Part shown: in pieces, positions 18,715-27,655 of the stretch
Layout: each line of letters starts with the position of its first letter
Numbering within the stretch: the stretch's first letter is position 1
NCBI RefSeq assembly: GCF_029581195.1
Contig: NZ_CP120737.1
Location: forward strand, 1-64,000
Direction: 5' to 3'
DNA length: 64,000 nucleotides
Source: Solwaraspora sp. WMMD791
GTDB lineage: Bacteria > Actinomycetota > Actinomycetes > Mycobacteriales > Micromonosporaceae
The notes under the pieces: generated by a model
Told to the model about the DNA's origin: nothing
Database searches by the model: none
What the model saw: the letters and a program-made list of their open reading frames with translations, nothing else
Translations under genes and position numbers: made by a program

Positions 18715-18906
18715 TCAGCCGAGGTTGATGCTGTTGGCCTTGCCCGCGACCTTGACCGCGATGATGCCGATGACCGCGATCGCCAGGGTCACCAGCAGGG
18801 CGGTGACGAGGACGGACTCGGTGGAGTAGCCGCCGTCGGGGTTGGCGCGGGCTGCCTGCCAGCGGTGCCGCAGCTCGGCGGCCAGGTAGGTGAGGAGAGC
18901 GGACAT
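18715..18906 (-). CDS. Small Flp-pilin-like membrane protein
   Basis: 63 residues. The ATG at 18906 has GGAGG 8 nt upstream, which favours it over an earlier in-frame start. Polar N-terminus (ELRHRWQAARANPDGGYSTES), then one membrane segment (VLVTALLVTLAIAVIGIIAVKVA) and a short tail (GKANSINLG). Size, position between TadC and the TadE-type genes, and the G-x-S-T-E-S motif before the membrane helix match the small major-pilin-type proteins of actinobacterial Tad loci. It is the best candidate for the pilus subunit. Confidence 0.75.
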   Translation of the reverse strand: MSALLTYLAAELRHRWQAARANPDGGYSTESVLVTALLVTLAIAVIGIIAVKVAGKANSINLG

Positions 18907-18972
18907 TGCGTGTTCCTCCAATGCGGTACGAGAATCTGGTTCCTGATGGGGCCTGGTGAACCGGAGTGCCTT

Positions 18973-19869
18973 CTAGAGACCGCCGAGGACGGCGGCCATC
19001 GCGGGATAGCCGAGGAAGATCAGGAAGCCGGCGAACAGGGCGACGATGGGCAGCGCCATCCGTTCGGTCGCGGCATTCGCCTCGCCCTCGGCGTCGGTGA
19101 GTTGCCGGGCGCGGAGGGCGATGGCGCGGGACCGCAGGGACGCGCGGACCTTGGCCCCCTCGGTGCCGGCTAGCCCGACGGTGGCGGCGAGCTGCTGCAA
19201 CTCGGCGACGGCGACCCGGCGGCCGAGGGCTGCGAGGATGTCCCACGGCGGTACCCGGGCCAGCCGCGCCTCGGCCAGGGCGTAGCGCAGTTCGGTGTAG
19301 GCAGGACCGGAGCCGACCTTCGCGGCGTCATCGAGCGCTTGATCCACGCCGGCCCCCGAGGCGAGGCTGATCACGACCAGATCGAGGAACGACGACAGGG
19401 CGTCGCGGAACGCGGCCCGGTGCTTGGCGGCCTCCGACCGCACCGACAGTTCCGGGGCGAGGAACCCGGCCACGCCGAGCAGCAGCGACGCGGCGGCCGG
19501 CATCGTCACGCCGGTGCCCACTCCGGCCAGGGCGAGCAGCGACGCGGCGGCGGGAGGCAGCAGGAGCCCGAACACTGCCGCGGTCGCCTGCTCGGCCAGG
19601 TGCACCTCCACCGGCTTGTCGACGGTGGCGAGGTCCCGGCGGGTCGAGGCAAGCGGCAGCCCGGCGCGGCGCAGCCACCGCACCGCCGGACGGCCCCACC
19701 GCCCCGACCACCCCACCGGCGGGGCGGTGGCGGCGGCATCGACCACGTCGATGCCGTACGGGGCGTCGAGGGCTTTGTCCAACCGAGGTGGACGGGGAAA
19801 CCAGCCCACCACCATCAGCCACAATCCGAGGCCGGTGCCGAGCCCGGCCAGCAACACCAGGCCGGTCAT
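18973..19869 (-). CDS. TadC-like type II secretion F-domain protein
   Basis: 298 residues of the TadC/T2SSF type. One membrane segment at residues 3-22, a cytoplasmic stretch, two further membrane segments (~95-140), the F-domain core (RDALSSFLDLVVISLASGAGVDQAL near 185, ELQQLAATVGLAGTEGAKVRASL near 230) and a C-terminal membrane segment (LPIVALFAGFLIFLGYPAM). These proteins form the inner-membrane platform of the Tad pilus and work with the TadA ATPase. It overlaps TadB by 4 nt. Confidence 0.88.
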   Translation of the reverse strand: MTGLVLLAGLGTGLGLWLMVVGWFPRPPRLDKALDAPYGIDVVDAAATAPPVGWSGRWGRPAVRWLRRAGLPLASTRRDLATVDKPVEVHLAEQATAAVFGLLLPPAAASLLALAGVGTGVTMPAAASLLLGVAGFLAPELSVRSEAAKHRAAFRDALSSFLDLVVISLASGAGVDQALDDAAKVGSGPAYTELRYALAEARLARVPPWDILAALGRRVAVAELQQLAATVGLAGTEGAKVRASLRSRAIALRARQLTDAEGEANAATERMALPIVALFAGFLIFLGYPAMAAVLGGL

Positions 19870-20771
19870 GTCGGCACCGGCCGCGACTCGTCCGGCGCGG
19901 CGGCACCCGCCAAGACCCTGGAGGTATCTCGGTCACGCATGAGCCGGCCAAGCCATACAAACGCCAACGCGAAGCAGCCGCCGGCGGCCAGGAGCACCAG
20001 CTGACCGGCGGGGGTGTCGAACGGGGCGAGGTAGCCCCGGTTGAGTAGGGCCAGCATCCCGGCCATAGCCAGGGTCGCACCGACGATGACCCGCGCGGAG
20101 GTGCGGTTGCGTTTGCGGGCTGCGGCGACGCGTTGCCGGGAGGCCACCTTTGCCCGCGCCGACGCGGCCAGCTCACCCAGGACGTCGCCGAGTTGCCCGG
20201 CGCTGCCCCGCGCGGCCATCACCAGCCCGGCGACCACAAGATCAGCGGTCGGATCGGCCAGCTCGTCGGCGAACCCGCGCAGCGCGTCCGGGAGCCGCCA
20301 ACTGCGCTGCAGACGCACCGCGAGTCGGGTTACCTCTTCGCGGATCGGCTCCGGAGATTCGATCGCGCTGGCGGTGATCGCCTGCTCCAGCCCGGCCGCG
20401 CCGGACAGGTTGTCCCGCAACGCCTCCGTCCAGGTGGCGATGGCCTCGATCCGGGCCACCCGGCGGGCGTGGTCGCGGTCCGGGCCGATGATGGCCGGCA
20501 GCATCCACGTCCCGGCCGCTGCCAGACCTGCTGCGACCGGCCAGCGCGTCACCACCCCGACGGCCACGCCGACGGCCAGGCACAGCGCCACCCGACGCCG
20601 GTCAACCGGGCCACGGGTGGCTGCGAGCCTCGACCACCACGACTGCGTGGTGGAGTCGACGGGCCCGTTGTCATCGTGAGACAACAGTCCCCAGGTGACC
20701 AGCAGCAGCCCGAACGCGGTTGCGGCCCCCAGCACGGCGGCGAGGGGCACCGTCAACACCATCACCACCAC
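19866..20771 (-). CDS. TadB-like type II secretion F-domain protein
   Basis: 301 residues, T2SSF type. N-terminal membrane segment (residues 3-26), two more around 70-100, the conserved F-domain region (IATWTEALRDNLSGAAGLEQAI near 125, SAGQLGDVLGELAASARAK near 190), and two C-terminal membrane segments (SARVIVGATLAMAGMLALL, LVLLAAGGCFALAFVWLG). Pairs with the TadC-like protein to form the inner-membrane platform. The start at 20771 overlaps the TadA gene; an in-frame ATG at 20762 is an alternative. Confidence 0.88.
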   Translation of the reverse strand: MVVMVLTVPLAAVLGAATAFGLLLVTWGLLSHDDNGPVDSTTQSWWSRLAATRGPVDRRRVALCLAVGVAVGVVTRWPVAAGLAAAGTWMLPAIIGPDRDHARRVARIEAIATWTEALRDNLSGAAGLEQAITASAIESPEPIREEVTRLAVRLQRSWRLPDALRGFADELADPTADLVVAGLVMAARGSAGQLGDVLGELAASARAKVASRQRVAAARKRNRTSARVIVGATLAMAGMLALLNRGYLAPFDTPAGQLVLLAAGGCFALAFVWLGRLMRDRDTSRVLAGAAAPDESRPVPT

Positions 20772-22147
20772 CCCCCGCCCGGGGCGGCGCGGGCCTCATC
20801 GAGCAACCCCGGGTCGAAGCCGCACCCCGCCAACGCCGACAGCAACCCGGTCGACGCAGGCGCACCCGGCACCGCCCGGCCATCCGCACCTGGGCGAAAG
20901 ATCTCGTTGCTGGACACAGCAAGCCCGTCCGCGCCGACCACTTCCCGCGCCGATGTCACCGCCCGCGTCCCGGCACTGGTGAACCCCAGGTGTACGACCA
21001 GGTGTACCGCCTCGGCGACCAGAAGATTGGTCGTGGCCGGGTCGAGGCGTTCCGGTGCCTGCGCGGCGTAGAGCATGAGCTTGTTGAACGCCCCGGCGCT
21101 CGACGAGGCGTGGATAGTTCCGAGGCTGCCGTCGTTGCCCTGCGACATGGCGTTGAGCATGGGGATGACCTCGTGCCCGCGGATCTCTCCGACGATGACG
21201 CGGTCCGGCGACATCCGAAGCCCTGAACGGAACAGGCTGCTCATGTCGACCGCGCCTTCGCCCTCGACGTTGGCCTCCCGCGACTGCAACGGCACCACGT
21301 CCGGATGCACGGCCTTGTCCGCGTCGAGCGCCAGTTCGTAGGTGTCCTCGATCGTCACGATCCGCTCGCCGGGTGGGATCGCCGACGCCAGCGCCCGTAG
21401 GAGGGTCGTCTTGCCCGCGCCGGTACGTCCGGCGATGAGCACGTTCAACCTTGCCCGCACCGCAGCGGCCAGCAGTTCCCGCAGCACGGGGTTGACGGTG
21501 CCGAGCTGCTCCAGGTCGGCCAGGGTGACCTTTACGTAGCCGTGCCGGCGGATCGACAGCGCCGGACGCCGGGTCACCGACATGATCGCGTGCAGCCGGG
21601 AACCGTCCGCGAGTTGCAGATTCATCACCGGGGCGGCTCGGTCCCAGCGGCGTTCCTCCGCGCCCTCACCGCCGGTCTCGGCGCGGCCGGCGTCGGCCGC
21701 CAGCCGGCGAATCAGCTCCACCATCTCCGCGTCGGAGTCGGCGATCGGACCGACCTGTGCCCGGCGGCCGTCGGAGTAGCGGACGAACACCTGGTCACAC
21801 CCGTTGGCGTTGACCTCCTCGATCCGTTCGTCGTTGAGCAACGGTTGGAGGCCACCTGCCCCGAGCAGCATGTCCGCCACCGCTCGGCCCACCCGCGACT
21901 CGACATCCGGGCGCAGCGGCGGACGCCCGGCGTTCATCTCCTCCGTGGCGTAGGCGTCCAGCGCCTCGGTGATCAACCGCCGGGTCGTCGCCGAGCGGTC
22001 GTCGGCGGGCATCGGCGAACCAGTCGCCGTCTCGTGCGCCCGGGTGGCCCGGGTGAGCAGCTCGGCGACCTCCCGGCGGACACGCCGCACCACGGTGGCC
22101 TCGCCGACCTCACCCGCGACCGGAGCGGGTCGGAATGGGCTGGTCAT
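20762..22147 (-). CDS. TadA/CpaF-type secretion ATPase
   Basis: About 461 residues from the ATG at 22147, which overlaps the upstream stop; the open frame upstream is not used. Typical TadA features: PLLNDERIEEVNANGCDQVFV in the N-terminal domain, Walker A AGRTGAGKTTLLRAL near residue 240, IVTIEDTYEL (Asp-box-like), a VPLQSREANVEG segment, MSPDRVIVGEIRGHE (Walker B) and GNDGSLGTIHASS (His box). It powers Tad pilus assembly at the membrane. The C-terminal ~70 residues are more variable. Confidence 0.9.
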   Translation of the reverse strand: MTSPFRPAPVAGEVGEATVVRRVRREVAELLTRATRAHETATGSPMPADDRSATTRRLITEALDAYATEEMNAGRPPLRPDVESRVGRAVADMLLGAGGLQPLLNDERIEEVNANGCDQVFVRYSDGRRAQVGPIADSDAEMVELIRRLAADAGRAETGGEGAEERRWDRAAPVMNLQLADGSRLHAIMSVTRRPALSIRRHGYVKVTLADLEQLGTVNPVLRELLAAAVRARLNVLIAGRTGAGKTTLLRALASAIPPGERIVTIEDTYELALDADKAVHPDVVPLQSREANVEGEGAVDMSSLFRSGLRMSPDRVIVGEIRGHEVIPMLNAMSQGNDGSLGTIHASSSAGAFNKLMLYAAQAPERLDPATTNLLVAEAVHLVVHLGFTSAGTRAVTSAREVVGADGLAVSSNEIFRPGADGRAVPGAPASTGLLSALAGCGFDPGLLDEARAAPGGGWW

Positions 22148-22953
22148 GGTGTCGCCTCCGGCGCTGTGTCGGTCGGCTGCGATGTCGAGACGGGCAGGTA
22201 CGGGGCGAGATCGGTCCACAGCCGCGTGAACGCGGCCATCAGCGGCAGCCGACGCCACCGCGAACCAGCGACAAGGTCCCCGCCGAGCACCGCCGCCGCC
22301 CGCCGGTCATCCGGCAGCGGGCCCAACACACTCACCGCCTCCGGATCACGCGCCAACTCCTGCCCGACGTAAGTCGCCACGACATCCGCCACCTCCGCCG
22401 CCGGATACGACCCACCCGCACCGAGCAGCACCACCAGCCGACCCGCACCCGCATCAACCAGGTCGCCCAGGTGCTCCCGCACATGCGCCACCTCGTCGGC
22501 GTTCGCCCGTGCCAGCACCAACACCACGTCCGCGAGCCGCAGCAACGGCCACACCGGCGAACCCGGCCCCAACCGACCGCAGTCCGCCACCACCATCCGA
22601 TCCGGCGCGGTCAGCACCGCCCGGCCGCTGCCAGTCAACTCCGGCACCGCCGCCCGGGTCTGCGCACCACCCGCCGGGGCCACCACCACCGGCACCGCGA
22701 TCTCAGCCAACGGCAACCGTTGCGACGCGACGGCGTACACATCTCCAGGGCTCGCCGCACCCCGCGCGGCAGCCGCCAGGTCCACGATGCTCGGCACCGC
22801 CCGCAACCGGTGCCGGCGCGTCAAGTCGCCACCGGCCGGATCGCACTCCACCACCACCGGCCGCGCCCACTCCGGCGCCACCGCGGCCAACCCGAGCGCC
22901 GTCGTCGTCGCACCCGGACGACCCTTCACATACGTCACCGCCAGCAGAGGCAT
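22144..22953 (-). CDS. CpaE/MinD-like ATPase of the pilus locus
   Basis: 269 residues. The N-terminus has a deviant Walker A, KGRPGATTTALGLA (residues 10-23), followed by VVVECDPAGGDL, the pattern of MinD/ParA-type ATPases; DRMVVADCGRLGP is the Walker B region and VLVLARANADEVAHVREHL the following strand-helix. In Tad loci such proteins (TadZ/CpaE) position the apparatus. It lies between the SAF-domain gene (1-nt gap) and TadA (4-nt overlap). Loss of the canonical GKGGVGKT makes full ATPase activity uncertain. Confidence 0.8.
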   Translation of the reverse strand: MPLLAVTYVKGRPGATTTALGLAAVAPEWARPVVVECDPAGGDLTRRHRLRAVPSIVDLAAAARGAASPGDVYAVASQRLPLAEIAVPVVVAPAGGAQTRAAVPELTGSGRAVLTAPDRMVVADCGRLGPGSPVWPLLRLADVVLVLARANADEVAHVREHLGDLVDAGAGRLVVLLGAGGSYPAAEVADVVATYVGQELARDPEAVSVLGPLPDDRRAAAVLGGDLVAGSRWRRLPLMAAFTRLWTDLAPYLPVSTSQPTDTAPEATP

Positions 22954-22954
22954 G

Positions 22955-23659
22955 TCAGCCCTCCACCGGCGAGGTCTGCATCAGCACCACACCGCCAGCC
23001 GGAGCCGCCGCCAACACCGGCGCGTCCGAGGCATCCAACAACAGGGTGATCACCGTCGCGCCCTGACCGTCGCCAGCGAGGTCAACCCCCAGCACCACCG
23101 CCGACAACCGCTCCGGCGCCGCCGCCGAGCTCGCCGTTGGATCCGGCTGGCCGTCGCCCCGTACGGTCGCCGAGACGTAGACCGCGACCCGCGCACCAGC
23201 CGCCAGCCCCTGCGGATACTGGCCCGGCTTCACCGCCACCGAAGCGGTCACCTGACCGCCCGGCGGAAACGCCGCGTCCCCGAGCACCTCCGGCGTCAAC
23301 AACATGCCCGCCACCAACGGCACCACCGCCGTATGACCCACCACCTCGACCGCGTCCACAGCCGGCACCAGCCGTACCCCCGGATCACGGGCGGCCGACA
23401 CCTGCGTGAGGTCCGCAGCGGTGATCGCCTGCCCGGCCGCTACCGGCCGCGCCACCGCGAGTACCTGAACCCGGTCACCGAGCTGCGCCGCGCCGTACGC
23501 GTAGGACAGTACGCACACGATGACCAGCAGTCCGCCCAGCGCGACGAACGGCAACCGGCGACGCCGCCGGGCTGCCCGCCACGGCCCCCGCCCCGCACGG
23601 GCAGCAGCCGCCGCGCTACCTTCTCTGCCTGATTTTGGGCGCACGGAATCCAGCGCCAT
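22955..23659 (-). CDS. SAF-domain (CpaB/RcpC-like) pilus protein
   Basis: 234 residues: a basic N-terminus, one membrane segment (residues ~38-58, LPFVALGGLLVIVCVLSYAYG), then an SAF domain (VLAVARPVAAGQAITAADLTQVSAA, AVVPLVAGMLLTPEVLGD, VTASVAVKPGQYPQGLAAGARVAVY). In Tad systems CpaB/RcpC-type SAF proteins sit in the envelope and help stabilise the pore or pilus. Its place directly before the CpaE-like gene fits that role. Confidence 0.85.
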   Translation of the reverse strand: MALDSVRPKSGREGSAAAAARAGRGPWRAARRRRRLPFVALGGLLVIVCVLSYAYGAAQLGDRVQVLAVARPVAAGQAITAADLTQVSAARDPGVRLVPAVDAVEVVGHTAVVPLVAGMLLTPEVLGDAAFPPGGQVTASVAVKPGQYPQGLAAGARVAVYVSATVRGDGQPDPTASSAAAPERLSAVVLGVDLAGDGQGATVITLLLDASDAPVLAAAPAGGVVLMQTSPVEG

Positions 23660-23707
23660 GACGTCTCCTCCTCGGACTCGGCGCTCAAACGAACCGGACT
23701 GGCTGGC

Positions 23708-24616
23708 CTAGCGAACGACCGCCTGTGACTCCTGAACTCGGGTCTGCACCTGCCCGCTCGTGGTCAGCCCCGGCACTGTGCCGGACTGCCCCGCACCAGC
23801 CCAGGTCACCTCCCACGTCACCGTGACCACCACCGTGTACGCGCCGCCCGGCGCACCAACAGACGACCGCCGGTAGACATGCCCGCAGTCAGGTGACGCC
23901 TGCGCTGGATCGGTGCCCGAGGCCCACGGCGTTCCCGGACCTTCGCAGGTCACGGTCGTCCCGTCGCCCATCGACCACCTCGCCTGCACCGGCCGCGCTG
24001 TCGCCGTCACCGAGACACCCGGTACGGACGCCGTCGCCGACTGCGAACGCCACGACCCCTCGTCGAGGGCCAGCCACACCGGCAGGTTGACCAGCTGCTC
24101 GCCGGAAGGATTCATCTGGATGACGACCGTCGGCAGATCGAGGCGAGCCCGCGCCTGCCGGGCCAACACCGCCGGAGAGATCACCGGCGGCTCACCAGCG
24201 ATCCACACCACGCCCCCGAGCGACGCGTTCTCGCCGTAGCAGATCCGCATGTACCAGCCACCCTCGCCCGCCGGCTGTCCACCAAGAGCCTCGATCGTGG
24301 ACGGCGACGGGTCGGTCGGCGCGTAGTAGCAACCATCGGCGCCTGCCCAGCCCCCGTCCCGCTCGCACGGAATCTCCTCGCCGGATGGGTTCCGGCACTT
24401 GCCGTCGCCGCTTTGGCCCCCGCCGTTCCCGCCGCCGCTCGGGCTTCCTGGCTCGCTGGGAGTCCCGGCGTTGACGTCGCAGACCGGGCGTGGGTCGTTC
24501 TCGCTGCACTGCACACCGCCGGTACCGCCACCGGCGTTCGCGGCTGCTGGCGATACCAGGAGGACTGCCAGGACGATGATGACCAGAGCCGCGAGGCGTC
24601 GCCCGCCGGTCAGCAT
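23708..24616 (-). CDS. Secreted protein of pilus operon
   Basis: About 302 residues from the ATG at 24616; an earlier in-frame start would add 13 residues before the signal. Clear signal peptide: basic LTGGRRLAAL, hydrophobic VIIVLAVLLVSPAAANA. Then a Gly/Ser/Pro-rich, Cys-containing segment, a middle domain with paired cysteines and tryptophans (DGCYYAPTDPSPSTIEALGG), and a C-terminal beta-sandwich-like region (WSMGDGTTVTCEGPGTP, YTVVVTVTWEVTW) that resembles a PKD-type fold. Likely an exported accessory of the pilus; no enzymatic motif seen. Confidence 0.7.
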   Translation of the reverse strand: MLTGGRRLAALVIIVLAVLLVSPAAANAGGGTGGVQCSENDPRPVCDVNAGTPSEPGSPSGGGNGGGQSGDGKCRNPSGEEIPCERDGGWAGADGCYYAPTDPSPSTIEALGGQPAGEGGWYMRICYGENASLGGVVWIAGEPPVISPAVLARQARARLDLPTVVIQMNPSGEQLVNLPVWLALDEGSWRSQSATASVPGVSVTATARPVQARWSMGDGTTVTCEGPGTPWASGTDPAQASPDCGHVYRRSSVGAPGGAYTVVVTVTWEVTWAGAGQSGTVPGLTTSGQVQTRVQESQAVVR

Positions 24617-25158
24617 GTCCCCGCCTCCTCCAGGATGAAGGAGCTGACCCGCCAACCCTCGGCGGTCCGATCGACGGTGGCGGTCGTACGGTGTCGGCCT
24701 CCGGGCTCCTCGTTGGCCAGACCGCCGGATGTCTTGTACTCCAACCAGTTTTCGTCGTTCACGCAGTCCAGGATCGTGACCGTGGTGGGGTCCTCGGCGG
24801 GTGTGAGGGCGGTGACCTTCGGGTCAAGCACCAGTTCGCCGAGGATGACCTCGCCCTGCTCACGATTGGTGTAGAGCGCGTTGACAATCAACCTTAGCGC
24901 CTGGTCGGAGGCGTACTCGCGCAGGTCGGGCGCGTCAGGGTCGGATACCTTCCCTGCCTCTACGAAGGCGTCCCACATGCCTTGGTATGCCGCGAGGGCA
25001 TCGCGCTCGCTGGTCTCAGCGGCCCCGAGGCTCGGCGTGGCTGATGCCTCCACCGGCGACGGTGTAGGCGGCGACTCGTCGGGGCCACCCGAACTGCACG
25101 CTGCGCTCATCAGCGCCAATGCCCCGATAAGGCAACTAACAAGCTGACGGTTTAGCAC
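24610..25158 (-). CDS. Lipoprotein, first gene of pilus operon
   Basis: 182 residues. N-terminal LVSCLIGALALMSAACSS is a lipoprotein signal peptide with an SAAC lipobox, followed by a Ser/Pro/Glu-rich linker. The mature part (residues ~48-180) has an alpha helix with AYQGMWDAFVEAGK and a beta-rich half ending in GWRVSSFILEEAGTC, the layout of a small NTF2/cystatin-like lipoprotein. It overlaps the next gene by 7 nt. Probably the first gene of the long pilus operon, with its promoter in the 25159-25484 gap. Confidence 0.75.
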   Translation of the reverse strand: MLNRQLVSCLIGALALMSAACSSGGPDESPPTPSPVEASATPSLGAAETSERDALAAYQGMWDAFVEAGKVSDPDAPDLREYASDQALRLIVNALYTNREQGEVILGELVLDPKVTALTPAEDPTTVTILDCVNDENWLEYKTSGGLANEEPGGRHRTTATVDRTAEGWRVSSFILEEAGTC

Positions 25159-25484
25159 CGGTAACCCTCCCCGACTTCAGCGAACAACACCCGCTGGCCT
25201 GCCTGCCCGGTGGGGCTCGACGCCACTCCAGGTCGACGACCCACATCAAGGTCACCGGTCGTGTCTACACCACGACCCCAGGGTGATGTCTACGTATGCA
25301 CCTGCGGGTACGCGCGCTTGATGAGGGTTGAACTCACGCGCGTTGGCTTACGTACGTCGGCGTAACGCCGACGCGCCAGCGCCAGTGATCCGACAGGAGA
25401 ACTGTCGCCCATGCGACAGAACCGTTGCTGTTGCTCCCGGCCCCGAGTCCGGAAAAATTGACGCCCATGAGGGGGTGAGCCAGG
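25159..25484 (+). other. Divergent intergenic region
   Basis: About 325 bases between the minus-strand pilus operon and the plus-strand regulator gene. It must hold the promoters of both; no convincing box pair was identified. A minus-strand open frame running into 25290 is antisense to the regulator and not protein-like. The neighbouring winged-helix regulators are reasonable candidates to act here. Confidence 0.4.
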
Positions 25485-25829
25485 ATGGGTGACCGCGATC
25501 GAGCGGGGCAGACACTGGCTCTTCTGGCCCGGCGCGGCACGTACGAGGTGCTGCTCGCCATGCAGGCGAGGGGTGGCACCGCCAGCTTCGCGCAGATTGC
25601 CGCTGGGATGAGGAGTCCGGTCGCCCTGCTCCGGGAGATGGCTGCGGAGGGTCTCCTGGTCACCCGCGATGGTGGCAGCCTGGACGACGAGCCCTGCAGC
25701 GAAACCGCCTTCCGCCTCACCGTCAAGGGTGAGGCAATTTTCGGTCACATGCTTCGTCTCCATCAGTGGTTGACCTCACGACCATCAGCGACAAGTACCT
25801 CTCGATCGAGGAGATTCGGCCTCGAATAG
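25485..25829 (+). CDS. Winged-helix (HxlR/MarR-like) regulator
   Basis: 114 residues. Residues ~8-95 read as a winged helix: LALLARRGTYEVLLAMQARGG, FAQIAAGMRSPVALLREMAAEGLLVTRDGG, FRLTVKGEAIFGHMLRLHQW. The pattern (helix, recognition helix, wing with R-D-G, then L-T-x-x-G) matches HxlR-like or PadR-like repressors. It faces away from the pilus operon across a shared intergenic region and could control it; that is inference from position. Start: an AGGATG context with weak Shine-Dalgarno GCCAGG. Confidence 0.65.
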   Translation: MGDRDRAGQTLALLARRGTYEVLLAMQARGGTASFAQIAAGMRSPVALLREMAAEGLLVTRDGGSLDDEPCSETAFRLTVKGEAIFGHMLRLHQWLTSRPSATSTSRSRRFGLE

Positions 25830-25993
25830 CCGCTTTCGGGAACTTTGTTCCCATGCTGACTGGTCCACCGTCTAATCCTCTTGTGTGGACGCTGACCAGC
25901 CGTTGGTGTAGATCCTTCGATGGAGCTTGCCTGATCACATACACTGTGCTGTCGGTGCGTCGCGCGCTCGTGACCCTGGGGAGGTGAGTTGCG

Positions 25994-26311
25994 CTGACAA
26001 ACGAACTGGAACTCCTACTGGGCATCCTGGCAAAACGAAAGCTGTCCATCGCGATCTTGAACGCTCTTCACGACGGACCCCTCCGGTACTCCAACCTGCA
26101 CCACGCGGTCTCCCAGGCCAGCCCTTCCGCCGTGCACGCCCGTACGCTCACCGACACGCTGACCTATCTGCGCGCCCAAGATCTCGTCGAGCACCATCAG
26201 GAGGACGACAGCGCCGACTACCGGCTGACTCCCGGGGGCGAAGAACTGGTCGGTCTCCTCGAGGAGATCAAACGTTGGAGCCGGCAGCACCGGGCCAGTC
26301 CCAAGCCCTGA
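25994..26311 (+). CDS. HxlR-like winged-helix regulator, non-standard start
   Basis: Coding for about 105 residues. The conserved region begins well upstream of the first usual start codon: ELLLGILAKRKLSIAILNALHDGPLRYSNLHHAV, then ALTDTL-type helix (ARTLTDTLTYLRAQDLVEHH) and YRLTPGGEELVGLLEEI, a full HxlR fold. In frame, a stop at 25985 leaves only CTG at 25994 as a plausible start, with GGGGAGGTGAG just upstream; a TTG at 26057 would cut away the first helix. A CTG start or a small sequence change is therefore likely. Second winged-helix gene in tandem. Confidence 0.6.
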   Translation: MTNELELLLGILAKRKLSIAILNALHDGPLRYSNLHHAVSQASPSAVHARTLTDTLTYLRAQDLVEHHQEDDSADYRLTPGGEELVGLLEEIKRWSRQHRASPKP

Positions 26312-26517
26312 CTCAGGTGTGAGCCACACGGGTACCCCTGCGGGCTCGTCAAGATCGCAAATCCCGTGGTGATCCCAAAGGAGATGGCGCGGACATCAAG
26401 GGGTGGCAACCGGCAACGCGACGGGCGAAACCAGAGGGCGGCTGGAAGGCCTGCCGTGAGGGCGCGTCGACGCAGTGGACACCTAAGGGACGTCTCGCAA
26501 CTCGGTGGAGGTCCTTA

Positions 26518-27080
26518 GTGGATTATGTCGCGATGCAGGTGACCGCGGCGGCCCGCCCGGAGTGGATCTTCCCGTTCACCGGGCTGCAGCCCGCCCAGTT
26601 CCGCAGGCTGGTCAGACTGCTCGCCGAACGCGGCGGAGGCGCGATCACCCACGGCCTGCCGGGACGGCCCTGGTCGCTCAACCTCGCCGACCGGGTGCTA
26701 CTGGTGGCCGCGTACTGGCGAACGAACCCGACCATGCGCCAGATCGGCCCACTGTTCGGGATCTCACACTCCGCCGCGCACCGGGTCATCGACACCCTCG
26801 GCCCCCTGCTAGCCCTGGCCCCGGCACACCGACGGCGGGTCGACCAGATCACCATCGTCGATGGCACCCTCATTCCGACCTGCGACCACCGCCTGGGCCG
26901 CCCAGAGCAAGAACTACCGCTACAGCACGAACCTACAGGTCGCCATCGACGCCCTCACCCACCTCGTCGTCGCCCTCAGCGACCCGCAACCCGGCAACCG
27001 CAACGACACCATCATCTACCGCGCCTCCAGCATCGACACCAAATTCGCCGGATGGCCGGTCATGGCCGACGGCGATTTGC
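26518..27080 (+). pseudogene. IS5-group transposase, frameshifted and truncated
   Basis: The N-terminal half (FRRLVRLLAERGGGAITHGLPG, LVAAYWRTNPTMRQIGPLFGISHSAAHRVI, ITIVDGTLIPT) is that of a HARBI1-like IS5-group transposase. At about 26895-26897 a GGG, where GG is expected, shifts the frame; the sequence then continues in the next frame (AAQSKNYRYSTNLQVAIDA, GNRNDTIIYRASSIDTKFAG). Homology stops at about 27080 (VMADGDL), before the last catalytic acidic residue. No matching terminal repeats were identified. Confidence 0.75.
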
Positions 27081-27121
27081 ATGCTCCCATGATATCAAGT
27101 ACGACCGAGTATAGGAGGTGG

Positions 27122-27655
27122 CTAATAATGGATGCTTTCGAATCCTTGTTCGACACCACGGGCGAAGTAGGCGTAGACGCGGCTGAGTCGCCAGACCTGG
27201 TGGTCGGGCCAGTCGAACAGGGCGCGTCGGGTGGTGAGGTAGTGGGTCATGGCGTCGGTGCCGGCGTGGCGGATGACGTCGAGGTCGGTGAGGTCTTTGC
27301 GATGCCAGGTGGGGTGGTGGAGCAGGCTGGGTTGGCGTACCCAGCCGAGGGGAGCCATTCGGACGGTTTCGAGGTCGCGGAGGGCGTTGAGGTCGTCGAG
27401 GACGGCCTGCTCGGTGTCGGTGGGGTTGTCGCCGGGTGTCTCGTACTGGGCGTTTTCGTAGTGGACGACGTATCCGTCGTGTTGGTAGCGGTCGATGTCG
27501 TGCAGCAGCTGTTGGTAGTAGGCGGGCTCGGCGTAGTGGTGGGTAGCGACGACGATGATTCGTTGCCCGCTGTCGGGGTGGCGGTAGGAGCTGATCGGTG
27601 TCTGGAGGATGAGGTGTCGCCGGCGGGCGGTGGTGAGTCGGAGGTAGGGGGTCAT
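27122..27655 (-). CDS. Unknown protein, C-terminus possibly truncated
   Basis: 177 residues. The core RIIVVATHHYAEPAYYQQLL followed by DGYVVHYENAQ resembles the opening of TraB/Tiki-type proteins (T-H-H/Y-x-x-P-x-Y-Y, then a V-H-Y-E strand), but I would not assign that family firmly. The middle (LNALRDLETVRMAPLGW) and TWHRKDLTDLDVIRHAG parts look conserved. The last residues GVEQGFESIHY run into the border of the truncated IS5 copy, so the natural C-terminus was probably lost there. It overlaps the start region of the next upstream gene by 4 nt. Confidence 0.5.
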   Translation of the reverse strand: MTPYLRLTTARRRHLILQTPISSYRHPDSGQRIIVVATHHYAEPAYYQQLLHDIDRYQHDGYVVHYENAQYETPGDNPTDTEQAVLDDLNALRDLETVRMAPLGWVRQPSLLHHPTWHRKDLTDLDVIRHAGTDAMTHYLTTRRALFDWPDHQVWRLSRVYAYFARGVEQGFESIHY

